A stretch of DNA of 64,000 nt from Torymus aiolomorphi (taxonomy: Eukaryota > Arthropoda > Insecta > Hymenoptera > Torymidae): the NCBI GenBank assembly GCA_036365515.1, contig CM070877.1, forward strand, positions 84,976,522-85,040,521, in the 5' to 3' direction. This document shows, piece after piece, positions 1-11,572 of this stretch. Position numbers and translations under genes: made by a program. Position 1 is the first letter of the stretch; each line of letters begins with the position of its first letter. The notes under the pieces are model-generated. The model was not told where the DNA came from. It did not search any database and saw only the letters and a program-made list of their open reading frames with translations.

Positions 1-27
1 TTCTCTTTACTAGAGGTTTCTCATTTA

Positions 28-561
28 CTAGTCCATCGGCGAAGGACTTTTTTCTTTGTTGTCATTTTCTTTGTTAATTATTTGTTTTAGTAACAGATTG
101 TTGTTTTGCACTTCTGTGCACTTAGGTTTTTTAGCGTATTTTTGTCTATTTTTGTCTCCTTCTGTAGTGCTATTAACTGCCTTATTTACTTGAGTTTTCA
201 GTTCTTCTATTTTGGCTAGTAGTTGCAAGAGAATCATTTTGTTCATATTATTCATTACTGTGTCATTTTTTATTTCATCCACATCTGGCGTAGCGCTTTC
301 AATTGAGGTTATGTCGATGTCATCATGATTTGGACAGATTACAAACACTTCACTCACTTTTATTGTATTGTTTAACTTGACAAATTCCCTCGTGCGAAAA
401 ACGTTTTCACATAATACAGACCCAACAACTGCCACTTTCGGTTTCGGGTACATATAAGATTTTTCTGGAGGCTTGCCTCGTGGCTGCAAGCCTTTCTGCG
501 CCATTTTTTTCGAATGATGAATATATACTGCTGCATTTAGAGTACAGGCTGTCAGATACAT
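28..561 (-). CDS. Intact 177-codon ORF of unknown function
   Basis: An uninterrupted reading frame runs from a true ATG (559-561) to a stop near 28. The predicted protein is hydrophilic. The N-terminal ~50 residues are basic, with GLQPRGKPPEK. The middle is acidic, the region around residues 105-130 is leucine-rich and possibly helical (NMNKMILLQLLAKIEELK), and the C-terminal tail is rich in Asn and Lys. I see no signal peptide, membrane segment or catalytic motif and do not recognise a family. In a TE-rich region it could be a transposon accessory ORF (ORF1/gag-like) or the first exon of a host gene. An ORF of this length in AT-rich DNA is only modest evidence for a gene. Confidence 0.3.
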   Translation of the reverse strand: MYLTACTLNAAVYIHHSKKMAQKGLQPRGKPPEKSYMYPKPKVAVVGSVLCENVFRTREFVKLNNTIKVSEVFVICPNHDDIDITSIESATPDVDEIKNDTVMNNMNKMILLQLLAKIEELKTQVNKAVNSTTEGDKNRQKYAKKPKCTEVQNNNLLLKQIINKENDNKEKSPSPMD

Positions 562-1533
562 TTTAACACCTCTGATATTCGTCCGTCAGATTTCCGTATT
601 GAAGGTATATCTATATATTAGTAACTATAGTTTCTTTAGTCAAAGATCAAAACAAAACAAATATTAAAATATTACTACTATGAAACCAATGTACTCTAAT
701 CTGACGGACGTTTAGCAAGAGCCACATTTTAATGATCAAGCAGCATTAAGCAATAATGCACGGGTTTTCTCTTTCGCAGCAAGTTATATAACAATAATTC
801 GTAGGATAGAATACGTAATAAATGTTTGTAAAATACTTGCAAAGTATAATTATAACTTGAAAAAAAAAAAAAAAGAACAGAATGACTATTTAAAGTCCAA
901 GAAGCACATGTCAATACTATTTAATGTATGAAGTTATTTTATAAATATATGTGAACAGGCCATAGTAGTTTATGCCTTTTATTTTCTTGTAATGAATCAG
1001 CTCATTTGTTTTAAATCTGTTCTTGTTAAGAATAATATAATCAAATATATACATAATAATAATAATCTATAGTATTTAACCAAATTCAATGTTTTTTGGT
1101 TGAGAGTAATATGGGAACGTCCGCCAGAAACCAGCTAGCCGGCGCGACCAACGTATTTTTTGCGTAAAATGCGCTCTGTTCAACTCGCTCGTAATCGTAT
1201 ACTACATCTGCAAGAAAAAAACAAAAGACATATATCGATAGATTTTTTCCTGTTAGAAATACAACTTAAGCTACAAAATCCTAAATTTTCAAGTTGGAGA
1301 AACGACGGATTCAAAAGTAATAAGATTAAAAAGACAGTGGCGTGCCTTTGCAGGTCTGTATCTATTATGCTTCTATCGTTGCACTGGCTCGTGTGATCGT
1401 TTTGGCCACTAGAGGAACTGAAGTAACAGAGCTGTTCCCAGTACTTAATAAAGCTCTTTTGAAGTTATTTATGAACTTCCGAAAATTTGTTTTTTCTCAA
1501 TATTTATTACATTCCGATAAAAAAGTTTGTTAA
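562..1533. other. AT-rich non-coding stretch with a short inverted repeat
   Basis: No gene is recognisable. A 13-bp perfect inverted repeat (CGTCCGTCAGATT at 580-592, complement at 698-710) encloses about 105 bp. No target-site duplication flanks it. A poly-A run lies near 860. The short frames on both strands have neither conserved motifs nor good start context. Confidence 0.4.
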
Positions 1534-1839
1534 AATGTCTAAGATTTTCAATCGCTGCTGTAATCCTTTTGATGAAACAAAGATTTCGCCTAAATTGAGG
1601 TTTGTTTGAGATAAAGTGAAAATACATCTATGACCAGCATTGGCCGAATTCCCATCTCTACGAGTACATGTCTCCCTACTACCTCGCGCCTGTCGCTACC
1701 GCTGAAAATTGCGTCCCCCACCAGTACTATAGTCACTTTGGATTAGTATTGTCTGTTATATACTCCTGACTTACACAAACATATACACTCAGTATATAAG
1801 GCCAAAATTTTTAATCATTAAACATTGACAAGTGGGGTC

Positions 1840-2060
1840 TCTCCCTGTGATGTACGTCCGTTGACTAAGTTTTTATGTAAGTTTTATATTGTAATATGTT
1901 GTAATCGAAGTTATTGTTGTAAAAAAGCATACATGTGTATTAATTTGTAAAATAATTTTGTTAAAATTAGCTCCTGAAGAGGGACCTGCAATAAAAAATG
2001 TCCGAAACATCGATTAAAGAAAATATATAGATGTGTTGTGTTTTATTGCAAGCTTTGCCA
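1840..2060 (+). ncRNA. Hammerhead-ribozyme-like core in repeat-like sequence
   Basis: CTGAAGA (1974-1980) is followed by a possible 4-bp helix II (GGAC 1982-1985 with GTCC 2000-2003) and then GAAA (2004-2007). These match the conserved nucleotides of a hammerhead catalytic core. A short helix III is possible (CATC at 2008-2011 with GATG at ~2030-2033), but the base after it does not clearly give an allowed cleavage site, and helix I is not convincing. Such motifs are known in Penelope-like retroelements and retrozymes. This may be a decayed copy from the end of one. Confidence 0.3.
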
Positions 2061-2119
2061 TAACAATCAACACACCACTTGGTAGATACGGCCATTAGGA
2101 TCAACTATACTTATTATTA

Positions 2120-2560
2120 AACAACTCTACCATCAGCTTCTACAACTAAGTTAAAGTGAAAGCTTGTTTTCCGTACTTGGAAAATAAGGGAAAAATATGT
2201 GATTCTTGTAGACTAAAATTTGATGCAGAAATTGACAAAGAAAATGAGGTGTCAACGGAGGATTCTAAAGAAATTATTTTCAATTTTAAAAAATCGTTTA
2301 ACGATGAAAGTTTGTCCAAAAATAAAAAAATGTTGCTTTTGAAATGACTCCTAAAAAACTGGAGCTCTCGTCAAAGAGCTAAATTTTCTAATACATCTCA
2401 TTGGCTCGCAACGAAACGTAAATTATCAGATAGCCATTCCTTTTTAACTGACAAAAGGGGAAACAAAAATATATCAAGGGATACTCAAAAATATATCAAG
2501 GGTATAACAAATAATTGAATATTAGTTGATTCTTTACAAGAAAATAGAAAGCATTTATAT
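2120..2560 (+). pseudogene. Fragment of an uncharacterised Cys-containing repetitive family
   Basis: The frame at 2156-2347 encodes KICDSCRLKFD and an acidic/Asn-rich stretch. A stop follows, then a shifted frame encoding LLKNWSSRQRAKF. The layout (CxxC motif, acidic linker, then a Leu-Leu..W-S segment) resembles the N-terminal half of a multicopy protein family seen in ant genomes. The fragment at 6200-7330 resembles the later part of that family. No ATG fits, the frame is broken, and the assignment rests on remembered family layout, so it is tentative. Confidence 0.25.
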
Positions 2561-2923
2561 TTATTGCCAATTCAGATGTATTTATAAAATAACTTCATAT
2601 ATATTAAAGAGAATGGACGAGCGTATCTTGGATTGTAAAAAAGTCATTCTGATTTTTTTTTTAATTTAATATTTATTTTTGCTAGTATTCTAACACAAAA
2701 ATACAAGTTATTGTTATATAACTTGCAGTGAAAGAGGAAACCCATATAGTAGTAAATTTAAAGACATATAATATTTGACATCGATTTTTTCCTAATTCAA
2801 AGGTATTTATTTGATAATAATTTAGTAGCACTTATTTATATCACTTGCAAACTATACATATCAAGTTCAATAGGACAGTTTCGATAATTTTAATTTAGGC
2901 GTTGCTCAACCCGCTAGTGTATT
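2561..2923. other. AT-rich stretch without recognisable gene
   Basis: Homopolymer-rich AT sequence with stops in all frames. I see nothing to annotate. Confidence 0.4.
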
Positions 2924-3184
2924 ATGTATGCTGTCACGGGGGGAATCACCAAGGCAAGACGAAACCTTGGTGAATCGCGGCACCTGAAAAAGGGAAAAAT
3001 GTCGCTGATAGAAAGAACCAGAAGACTGAAAGTCACTGCTAAGAAGAACGGAACGAGTGACAAAGAGAGCTTAGCAGTGGCGACGAAGAAAATAGCGACG
3101 ATGACATTCGGTAGACGAAGAAGACGAACAAGGCCGCCACGTCAGAAAAGAGGAAACAGCGTAAACAGTGAGTTCGTACCATAG
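2924..3184 (+). CDS. Short basic ORF preceding a repeat-bearing frame
   Basis: An 86-codon frame from an ATG encodes a strongly basic peptide whose C-terminal half contains FGRRRRRTRPPRQKRG, which looks like a nucleic-acid-binding or nuclear-localisation tail. A 9-bp stem hairpin (2946-2954 with 2965-2973) lies inside the frame. It stops just before the repeated frame at 3239. It may be a relic of a retroelement gag or ORF1 protein. There is no recognised domain. Confidence 0.2.
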   Translation: MYAVTGGITKARRNLGESRHLKKGKMSLIERTRRLKVTAKKNGTSDKESLAVATKKIATMTFGRRRRRTRPPRQKRGNSVNSEFVP

Positions 3185-3241
3185 TAGTCGAAGCGAAAGT
3201 TCCAAGGAATTGTTGGATGAAGAAATGAAGACCTTGATATG

Positions 3242-3439
3242 AGGACAAGGACGACTGTCGACAAGGTCAAGGACAGCCCTAAGATCTCATTTGAGAACCT
3301 TAATACAGGGGCAAGGACGACCGTCGACAAGGTCAAGAACAGCCCTAAGGTCTCATTTGAGAAACTTAATACAGGGGCAAGAACGATCGCCGATGGGATC
3401 AAGGACAGCCCTAATGTCTCATTTGAGGACCTTAATATG
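3242..3439 (+). repeat. Three tandem 66-bp units in frame (22-residue repeat)
   Basis: Three consecutive units encode variants of a 22-residue repeat, for example GARTTVDKVKNSPKVSFEKL followed by NT. The units differ by a few substitutions only and keep the same frame for 67 codons. The surrounding sequence does not extend the frame far. This is a coding-type minisatellite, perhaps within a degraded retroelement gag. Confidence 0.75.
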
Positions 3440-3499
3440 TGACGATGCCGGGTAGGGACTAGATTACCTCCAAGTTATAGGCGGTGACTATAGATATGA

Positions 3500-4817
3500 C
3501 CGATTCGATTCGAACATAATCCAGGAGAAGGCCACCCCGGAACGCATTGCCTCACACCAGCCGGGCGTAATTAGGTGCACGGGTAGCTCGACAGGTCGTT
3601 TCGCCCGTCCAGTACTACGGCTACGGAAGTTCGATCGCGAGTTCCGGGAATCCGAAGAATCTGCAAGAGTACGAACGGCTTTTAAGCAAGAAAGAAGAAG
3701 AAAGAAGTAGAAGAACGCGGAAAAGAAGATGCCCACATCCGACCACCGAGGGAATCAGACGGCACGGCGATGAACGACCCGCCATCTGCGAGAACCCAGC
3801 CTCCAGCGGGCGCTGGGCTGGATCAGATCTGAGAAACATTATTGGACCAGATCGGATAACCGACTCCATCACTGTCGCCTGGCCGGATCGTACCAGGTGC
3901 CGGTTGGTCAACCATGGCAGTGAGATGACCTTACCACCGCCTGCTCCAGAGGAATGCCAGTCTGTAGAGCCGAAAAGGGAATAGGCCAGCAAAGACCGCG
4001 AGATGAAATGCGCCAAAACTACTCCGCAGGTAAGTGAGTCTGCGGAACAGGAAGAAGAATCGACAGAAAGGACGCTAATTCTGGCAAACCTAGCTCTCTT
4101 GGTGATCAGCCAGGGCAGCGAAGTGAGCCCCGTGCTACAGGCACCACAGGTACACCAACCTGTGGAGTTAGAGAAAGAACTAAACCTTCAGCTCCGTCGC
4201 CTGGCTGGGACGTACCAGGCGCCGGCTTGTCGGCTATGCATGACGTAGCGACCAACGAGAGGCCACCGACCTTCACCATAGAGGAACTACCTGCAAAGGA
4301 GCAGCTCGCCTCTGCCTTGCCGCAACGGCAACTGCCAAGATCGCGAATGCAAACTTTACCGTCTTGGCGACCAACCAGGGCAGCGAGGCGAATCAAATAC
4401 CACCAGTTCCACAGGTAGATCAGCCTCTGGAGCTGGAGAAAGAGCAAGCTTACACCGAAGCTTAATACACAATAACTAGAGGAGGAAGAAGATTCTCCCC
4501 TGGCGACAGCCTGGCACAGCCTCGAGGCTAAGCTCAAAATCTCGAGAGAGCTTACCAAGGCCGCAGGGACAAAGCTGTCCCCAATTAACCAGGTACAGCG
4601 GACGTCAAAGTGGTGTGCAGTGTCCCATCTGGAGATAAGCAACGACTGGGTATCACGGTCTGCCGTACCCACGTCGGTAATTAGTAAGTTCGTGGTAACG
4701 AACGTTAGATGGTGCGTCGATGCAGAATTGGAGCTGCATCGACGATATGACGAGCGTGCCGCCGCGATAGCACCCGGCATCCATCTTGTTGTTGACGCTC
4801 ACGACAGACACGCGTAG
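3500..4817 (+). pseudogene. Degenerate coding-like region with a duplicated module
   Basis: Several plus-strand frames, broken by shifts, share composition (Glu, Gln, Pro, Arg rich). A module occurs twice: around 4085-4190 it encodes a NQGSE-like motif, then PQVHQPVELEKE, and around 4345-4470 it encodes NQGSEANQIPP, then PQVDQPLELEKE. A related direct repeat pairs ~3870-3910 with ~4193-4230. A final frame of about 118 codons (4465-4817) ends in DAELELHRRYDERAAAIAPG. I suspect a retroelement ORF1/gag with internal duplication, but no zinc knuckle or RNA-binding motif is visible. Confidence 0.3.
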
Positions 4818-6190
4818 AAGTCTAGTCCGCTTTATATTGCTTTTCCGCGTTGTATAATTAGTTGCTACGTCCGTTTAACCTCCGCAGTGTACATGCGAAG
4901 TATCCTGAGGCCATTTGCGTTGTCCGAAAAGTATGACTTCACGTACTTACGTCAAAAATACGTGAAGTGTTCTTAGACAGTGCGACAGACTGATTCTACC
5001 TGCCGCACTGTCAATACAAAGCGACTTCCTCGTACCGAACACCCGCTCGCCCGGTATTGCCACAGTCTGAGGGACCATGAAGGACCAAGCTACGAAGCCT
5101 TACGAGTTGCGAGGATACACGCGAGGAAGCTAGGCCCCAAGTCTATTTACCTAACATGGTAAGCGTGCACGCATCATCTGCGACAAGAGTAATAACGTGT
5201 GACCGCTCCTCCAGGTTCGCATACATATTGTACTCCTCGGCAGCGGATTCGATTAGAAAACATTGCTGAGAGTGCCAGTGCGGAGGGAGAGGAGACCCTT
5301 GGCTCTCGTACCACCGAAGTCGGTGACAAGGTCGAACCGCCAGTTACTTCAAAGTTGACGAATGCGCAGAACAAATGCGCGTACGAGCAGCGCCACCATC
5401 TACCCTCTCTCTCGCACTTATATGTGTGTGTATTGCGCAGCAATCGCGACTACTCTCTCACCTCGCCGCTTTACTCGAGCGCGCACGTAGAATACCGTGC
5501 ACATGTGGCGTATTATACCTCATGTGCGCGGCGTACATTACCGCGAGCATGACATCAGCCTCCGAGACAGCGTCTAAGTACTGTGTTGGCGCACCGTTAG
5601 ATAGGGTATTCTAAATTATCGACTTAGTCCTTTATTATTCAATCCGTTTCACGACTATCTAAATTCACTTTACAAACTCTTTTACTAAACCTTCATCTTT
5701 ATTTAATAAACAATAGCCTTTTATTCTAAACTTTAACTGCTTAAGTTATTATTTAGCGACCTTAGTCATTCCCCGTTCCCCGCCGCCTCCGCAGTCATTA
5801 CGTTAGAGAGAACGTTTCGTTTTACATCTGAGCAGCTGGCACACGAACCAGAGATCCGGTGAGGAGTTCGAATCTCTGGCGAGAAATAAAGCGCAAGTCT
5901 TCGACTTGTGTGTTGCACGGTAAGTAACTAGATTAGGTTTAGCATTGCACGACTTTGTAGCGTCAGCAACCTAATCTGGCTGTCGGGTCTCTGAGAGTGG
6001 AATCGAAGGACCCGGAGTTGAACCGTTAAGACGTGCAGGTGAAACGCGTCTTAGCCAAAATAACCACCTAGTGACAATATGTATGCTAGGGACCTGCCGT
6101 ACGCAAACGCTATTCAGCAGTCGTACCGTCGCTTATCAGGGTGGATATTATTGTGGATATCATCCAAATTCAAATAGTCAAGAATCTTCA
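4818..6190. other. Non-coding, partly GC-rich sequence with a hairpin
   Basis: No convincing gene. An 8-bp hairpin (CCAGAGAT 5848-5855 with ATCTCTGG 5872-5879) includes a TTCGAAT loop that superficially resembles a tRNA T-arm, but there is no cloverleaf. TGGCACACGAACC just upstream (~5837) has the form of a retroelement primer-binding site. The GC-rich block before it could therefore be a decayed LTR, but I cannot define ends. Confidence 0.25.
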
Positions 6191-6199
6191 GTTTCTACG

Positions 6200-7330
6200 C
6201 CAATTATCAGCAGTAAATAAATTTTTGATGATAGTGAAATTTTTGTAAATGAAAGCTATGAGACTTTAAGTTATTTAAAATTAAAAATTCACCTGTCTAA
6301 ATGTTATAAACTGTGAACAGTAAAATGCGACAATCATATATCATTAGGAAAAGACAACAAATTAATGATGTATTAGATTCGGAAATACCGAGTAAAATTA
6401 TGAAATTTTATGACTTAACGAGTCCTAAGTTCAACAAAAACACAGTGTACGAAACATGTGATAAATGGCTCGAAAATATTAAAATAGCTTCCGAGAATTG
6501 TTCAAGTTTTCGTGAAAAAGTACGGTTGCTAACTCTTATTCCAACTGATATTTCTAAAAACTATTTACTGTCAGTTATACCCAATGCAACTAAATATCTG
6601 ATTCATGAAGCGCGAGCACTAGTGAATGATGGAGATATCTACAAACAGCCTTGAACTTACATGGGCCATTCTTTAGATAGTGACATTGTGTCGAAAGTCA
6701 AAGATTATTACTTAAACGATGATTTTAATTGCTCTCGTCAGAGTGCAAATAAAAGTGACACAATGTCCGTTAAAGAGGATGACATGAAAACTAAAAAAGT
6801 TAAGCGTTTTCTGACTCGTATCATGAAAGAAATGTACACATTATTCATAGAAATTCTATGATTTAAGGCCAAAATAGGTTGTGCCACATTAACCCAGCGA
6901 TACGTGTCTTTACGTCTATTGTGAAAATTGAAATCTTATGTTAATAACTTGACAGAATTATAACAAAAACAAATCTAGCGAATCGAAAATATTTTCTTAG
7001 TTATTTTGTTCTAAAGATGATATGAAGTGCGTATTAACAGAATGACAAAAATGTTCAAATTAAGATGGTTATAATTTGGAAGTAATCTCATTAACAGAAT
7101 ATCTTCGTGAAGAAATCACTTATAATATTTGGAAAAAATCAGATTTGCTAAATAAAACTGATACAATAGAAAATTTTTTAAAATCATTAAAAAAGCTCGC
7201 ACTCACTGCAAGCCCTCGTAAAATGATAAAAGAAACTCAGCGCGTTGCAATAAAACAAATAAAAACTTTAGCAAAAAATAGTAAATCTCAATTGGTTATA
7301 CATGTAGACTTTGCAGAAAATACGAATTGA
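6200..7330 (+). pseudogene. Broken member of an uncharacterised multicopy family (V-DFAEN motif)
   Basis: Frame 1 runs from before 6313 to a stop at 6652-6654, continues to 6861, and a later segment lies in frame 2 (about 7076-7330). Recognisable pieces in order are: LTLIPTDISKNYLL; DSDIVSKVKDYYLNDDFN; a Lys-rich segment ending in a MKEMYTLF-like helix; then LLNKTDTIENFLKSLKKL and VIHVDFAENTN. I recall the same order of motifs in a multicopy, transposon-like protein family in ants and cnidarians whose members lack a characterised function. There is one in-frame stop, one frameshift and no ATG start, so this is a relic. Confidence 0.4.
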
Positions 7331-7408
7331 AATTCAAATCTATCATAGGAGTAAAAACCAAATACCCATATTTACTTCAGTTTGTTATTATGGAAATGAC
7401 ACAACAAT

Positions 7409-7441
7409 CAGTTATGTAACAGTTATGTAACAGTTGTGTAA
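7409..7441. repeat. Three tandem 11-bp units
   Basis: CAGTTATGTAA occurs three times head to tail (third copy with one substitution) shortly before the CT microsatellite. Confidence 0.8.
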
Positions 7442-7516
7442 CATAATAGACGAGGAGGTGAAAAGGGGAAGACTTACAGTAATCGGCCAGGGGAAGCTGC
7501 TCCTGGCATTCTCCCT

Positions 7517-7758
<242 letters not shown>

Positions 7759-8040
7759 TTGCTTGCCGTGACTCGGGGATGCCGACGGTCGCCAATGCTC
7801 GGGGCTCTCGTGGCGCTCGGACTCGGTGGCACGAAGTACCCGGCTCGCCGATGCCGCACGAGGCTGGGTGACGATCTGGCGGGCGGTGACGAGGTCTGTC
7901 ACACAAGAAGTCCCACACGCGCAGGAATGGCGAAGGCGGCTATAAAATTGCTCCAGAAAAGCGCAGGGGTAGCAGATGCTCGCGGTAATTAGCGGATGCG
8001 CGCGACACAGCTGTCAACTAGCGAATATCGACCGTGCCGC
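7759..8040. other. GC-rich block next to CT tract
   Basis: CpG-rich sequence directly abutting the CT tract, without a credible gene. Similar pairings of a CT/GA tract with a GC-rich block occur near 10.3, 27.3 and 63.6 kb. Confidence 0.4.
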
Positions 8041-8945
8041 ACATTCCGCTTTTTGAAAAGCTGTTTTAGAAGAATGTAAAACTTCAGGATAAAGGAATAA
8101 CGAAAAATATAGAAAATTAGAAGAAAGTCGAGAATTACAACAAAGTTAAAGAGACTTAATAAAACAAAACTATTAGAAGAAGAACTTGAAAGAGGCTGCA
8201 TAGAATTATGTGCGAAGAAAAGTTCGGATGGAAGGAAAAAGACTTCATGACGATCAACACCACCGCAGCAGAAAACAGATGATATCATTCAAAAACATGC
8301 TACATCTGACAAACCTGAGTTAAAAACACAACGGTCAGATGTCGCCCCGAAAATGGAGGAAACCTAAAGGTGACAGATACCACAAAAAGAGACGGAGACA
8401 CTAAGAGCAAAAATGCGAGTGATTTCTCTAGTTCTTATGCTACTACCTCAGGCGAGAACACACAAAAAGATGAAAATATCTGTGTGGATCTCAACAACCC
8501 AAAATGGGTGAGTGTTTTGAACTATTTGAATTCATAACAACTGCAACAATCTAATCAACAAATAAACTTCAACAAGAACACTAAACAGAAAATAACCAGC
8601 TGTACAAAGAACTTAAAACTAATTAAAGACAAAAAACACCGGAGCATGACAACAACGTCTAAAATCAAAAAGACAAGAAGTTATGGTGTCGGAACATTTG
8701 AGAAGTACCATTTCAAAAACGAAATATCACCAGAAATCCGCAGTTTTGCCTATGTGAAGTATCAATCGCTTGGCATATATATTTTTCTAAAGCTAATTCT
8801 CAAAAGTTTTTAGTATTTTAGATTCAAACATGTACCTGAACTTGATTATGCAGAGATGTATTATAAGATGTATTTACACATATATTTGCGCTTTTGTAGT
8901 TAATTGCAAATAAACTTTATTCTATTCTACTCTATTCTATATATA
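8041..8945 (+). other. A-rich degenerate sequence, possibly a retroelement 3' end
   Basis: Frames are short and broken. The sequence is A-rich on the plus strand and ends with AATAAA-like signals followed by TTCTA-type repeats (about 8910-8940). This would fit the 3' tail of a non-LTR retrotransposon, but no reverse transcriptase motif is visible. Confidence 0.2.
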
Positions 8946-9063
8946 ATTAAGAAATTTTTATTTTATTAAAAAAATCGCGCAACTTTGATCGAAAAGATGT
9001 AAAGTGTAACAATGCCACTTACTAAAATTTATCAAGAGAGGGATAAAAGTAATGAATATTAAC

Positions 9064-9282
9064 CTGTGCTCCGACGATACCATTCCCTCCATAAAAGTTT
9101 TTGGCATACATGTGCATAGAGCCACCTTTTCCGCGTGCATTACCACTCTGACGTCCAGTTAGTTCTGCTAAAACACCTAGTGGCGAAACTCCCATAAGAT
9201 AAGTCCAGCCATGAGCTCTATAAGCCGTAATTACAGAGTCTTGTGGCCGAAGCGCAGCTACCATACCAACAGCGCATGCTTC
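9064..9282 (-). CDS. PDHA1: Internal exon of pyruvate dehydrogenase E1 alpha (PDHA1)
   Basis: The minus strand encodes 73 codons, phase 0 at both ends, beginning [14 protein letters not shown] and ending [13 protein letters not shown]. It contains the conserved [16 protein letters not shown] and [16 protein letters not shown] stretches of the thiamine-pyrophosphate-binding E1 alpha subunit. That subunit decarboxylates pyruvate in the mitochondrial pyruvate dehydrogenase complex. The exon is preceded by an acceptor (TTTCAG, ending 9283) and followed by a donor (GTTAAT, from 9063). There are no internal stops or lost conserved residues. No upstream or downstream exon is recognisable in the window, although the 3' neighbour should lie below 9 kb on this strand. 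Either the introns are very large and TE-filled, or this is a detached exon. Confidence 0.93.
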
Positions 9283-9299
9283 CTGAAAGTTAATAATAT

Positions 9300-10270
9300 A
9301 TATATAAACATTTTTAAATAAAATAAGTATCAATAATAGTGTACCATTTGGTAACCTATTAATTTAATTTAGATTAGTCTAACAGGTGACTTCCACTACG
9401 TACTCCTTATAATCAACTGTTCTAAACATAGGAACTTTATATTTTTATTAACAATTAAATAAAATAATGCTATAATCGTGATGAGTTGATTTCGCCCTCC
9501 ATTGTAGAAATATACTGAATTTGATTTGGTTTTCAATCCGATCCGACGCCAATGTATTAAACTAAATAATTGTTAAATAAAACATTTAGTTTTATTTAAC
9601 TTAACACCTTGGCCCCAGGTCAGATCGAAAACTAAACCAAGTTCAGTATAAAATTTTATTTCATCAAGCAGGAAATTTGGAATGGCGAAACAAATTTTCA
9701 AAAACTGTTTCCAAAGATATTTGGTATGAAAATCCGCTATTGTTGAGAAAATTGTGTAATTTATATAATCACGATTGCTGGGGATCAGAGTAACTGCGGG
9801 TGGGAAAACTTTACTATGCAGTAGTTTTCCTCCAAGTGGACTAATACACAATATTCTTATCCAGACACATACGCAATCAAAAACTCAAAATCTCAAGAAA
9901 AGATTTAAAATACACTTTATTTAGACTATTTAACTTACTATCAAATCTTACATATTCAAGGGCGTCAACTACGCGCGCTTCGAACCAAATTCTAACTTCA
10001 CTTGCGTTAGCGTGAAAGGTAGAGCACAATTCGCGCAACGGGACGATTCAAGACTCGTAGCTGTAGTTACACGCAAAATTACTCCAATCGGTACTATTCT
10101 CCTCACGAACAGGGTCAGAATTGCAGCTTCAGCTACACGCAGTCTACAGGGGGAAGGTTCGATATTGTATTTCGCGGACACGAGCGCACACACACACGCG
10201 GGTAACTAGACGGAAGGAAGGAATTGAAGGGGACTTACTATTGCTGCGGCCAGGAGAGCTGTCGACGCGG
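9300..10270. other. Intron-like or intergenic DNA
   Basis: AT-rich to about 9960, then moderately GC-rich. No upstream PDHA1 exon is visible, and the only longer minus-strand frame (9573-9851) has no recognisable motif. Confidence 0.4.
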
Positions 10271-10273
10271 CTG

Positions 10274-10870
<597 letters not shown>

Positions 10871-11215
10871 ACGTCACAATATCTCCAAAAATATTTAACG
10901 TATTTTCATAAAATTTATATTAGTTATTAAACTTATGAAGTCCTTTAATCTGTGAAAATGTCAAAATACTATTTTTATTTGTCTAATCAACTAAGGGCGG
11001 AGCTACGATGGAAGAACACGCTACAATAAAAAAAAAACCTTTTTTATATACTTGAAAAAAGTGCTTTTTTGCAACCTGGAGAACCGGCATTATTCAGTGG
11101 TGAATAGGGGTACAAAGTTGAAAAAATAGTGTAAAATTAAAACATGTAATGGGCGCATACATCAACAATAAGAATAGTCGCGTATAGACGTGCAGCGGTT
11201 TCTGAATGACGCGCG
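10871..11215. other. AT-rich spacer
   Basis: No gene or repeat recognised. It ends at the LTR boundary of the following element. Confidence 0.35.
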
Positions 11216-11572
11216 AGTTATGTGGCAAGCCCCGGTGGATCACCAAGGAAAGATAACACTCGCCAAAGTAAGTAAGTAATCGAACAAATGGTGTTGATTA
11301 GAATAATGATTTATTAAAACGTCGTTACAGGTTGGATGCCCGACAGAGACTGGCGATCGTCGATGCGAAGTGCAGTAAGAGAGTATAAAGAGAGTATATG
11401 TATAAAGTATATATGAAAAGTATATATTGCATCTTCATTGTCTTCTGGCTTCTCTTTGTCCATGCAGATTCCATTCGGAGCGATAAGGAGGCTGGCTGGA
11501 CGATGCGTCTAAGTACCTATGTAGTGACTCATATAACTCGCGCTTGCATGTGCCGCGACTCGTCGCGTCGTC
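11216..11572 (-). repeat. Gypsy-A 3' LTR (truncated at deletion junction)
   Basis: Matches 13771-14110 almost base for base until GTCGCGTCG, then changes abruptly into RT coding sequence. It carries one extra short AT-rich segment (around 11385-11400) relative to the other LTR. Confidence 0.88.

Noticed and set aside
580..710. Possible small MITE bounded by 13-bp inverted repeats
   Set aside because: No target-site duplication and no inverted similarity beyond the 13 bp.
5841..5880. Possible tRNA T-arm (TTCGAAT in a hairpin)
   Set aside because: No acceptor, D or anticodon stem can be drawn; the T-stem does not pair in canonical register.
9573..9851. Candidate upstream PDHA1 exon
   Set aside because: The 92-residue frame has no similarity to the expected conserved sequence before EACAVG, and its splice sites do not fit.
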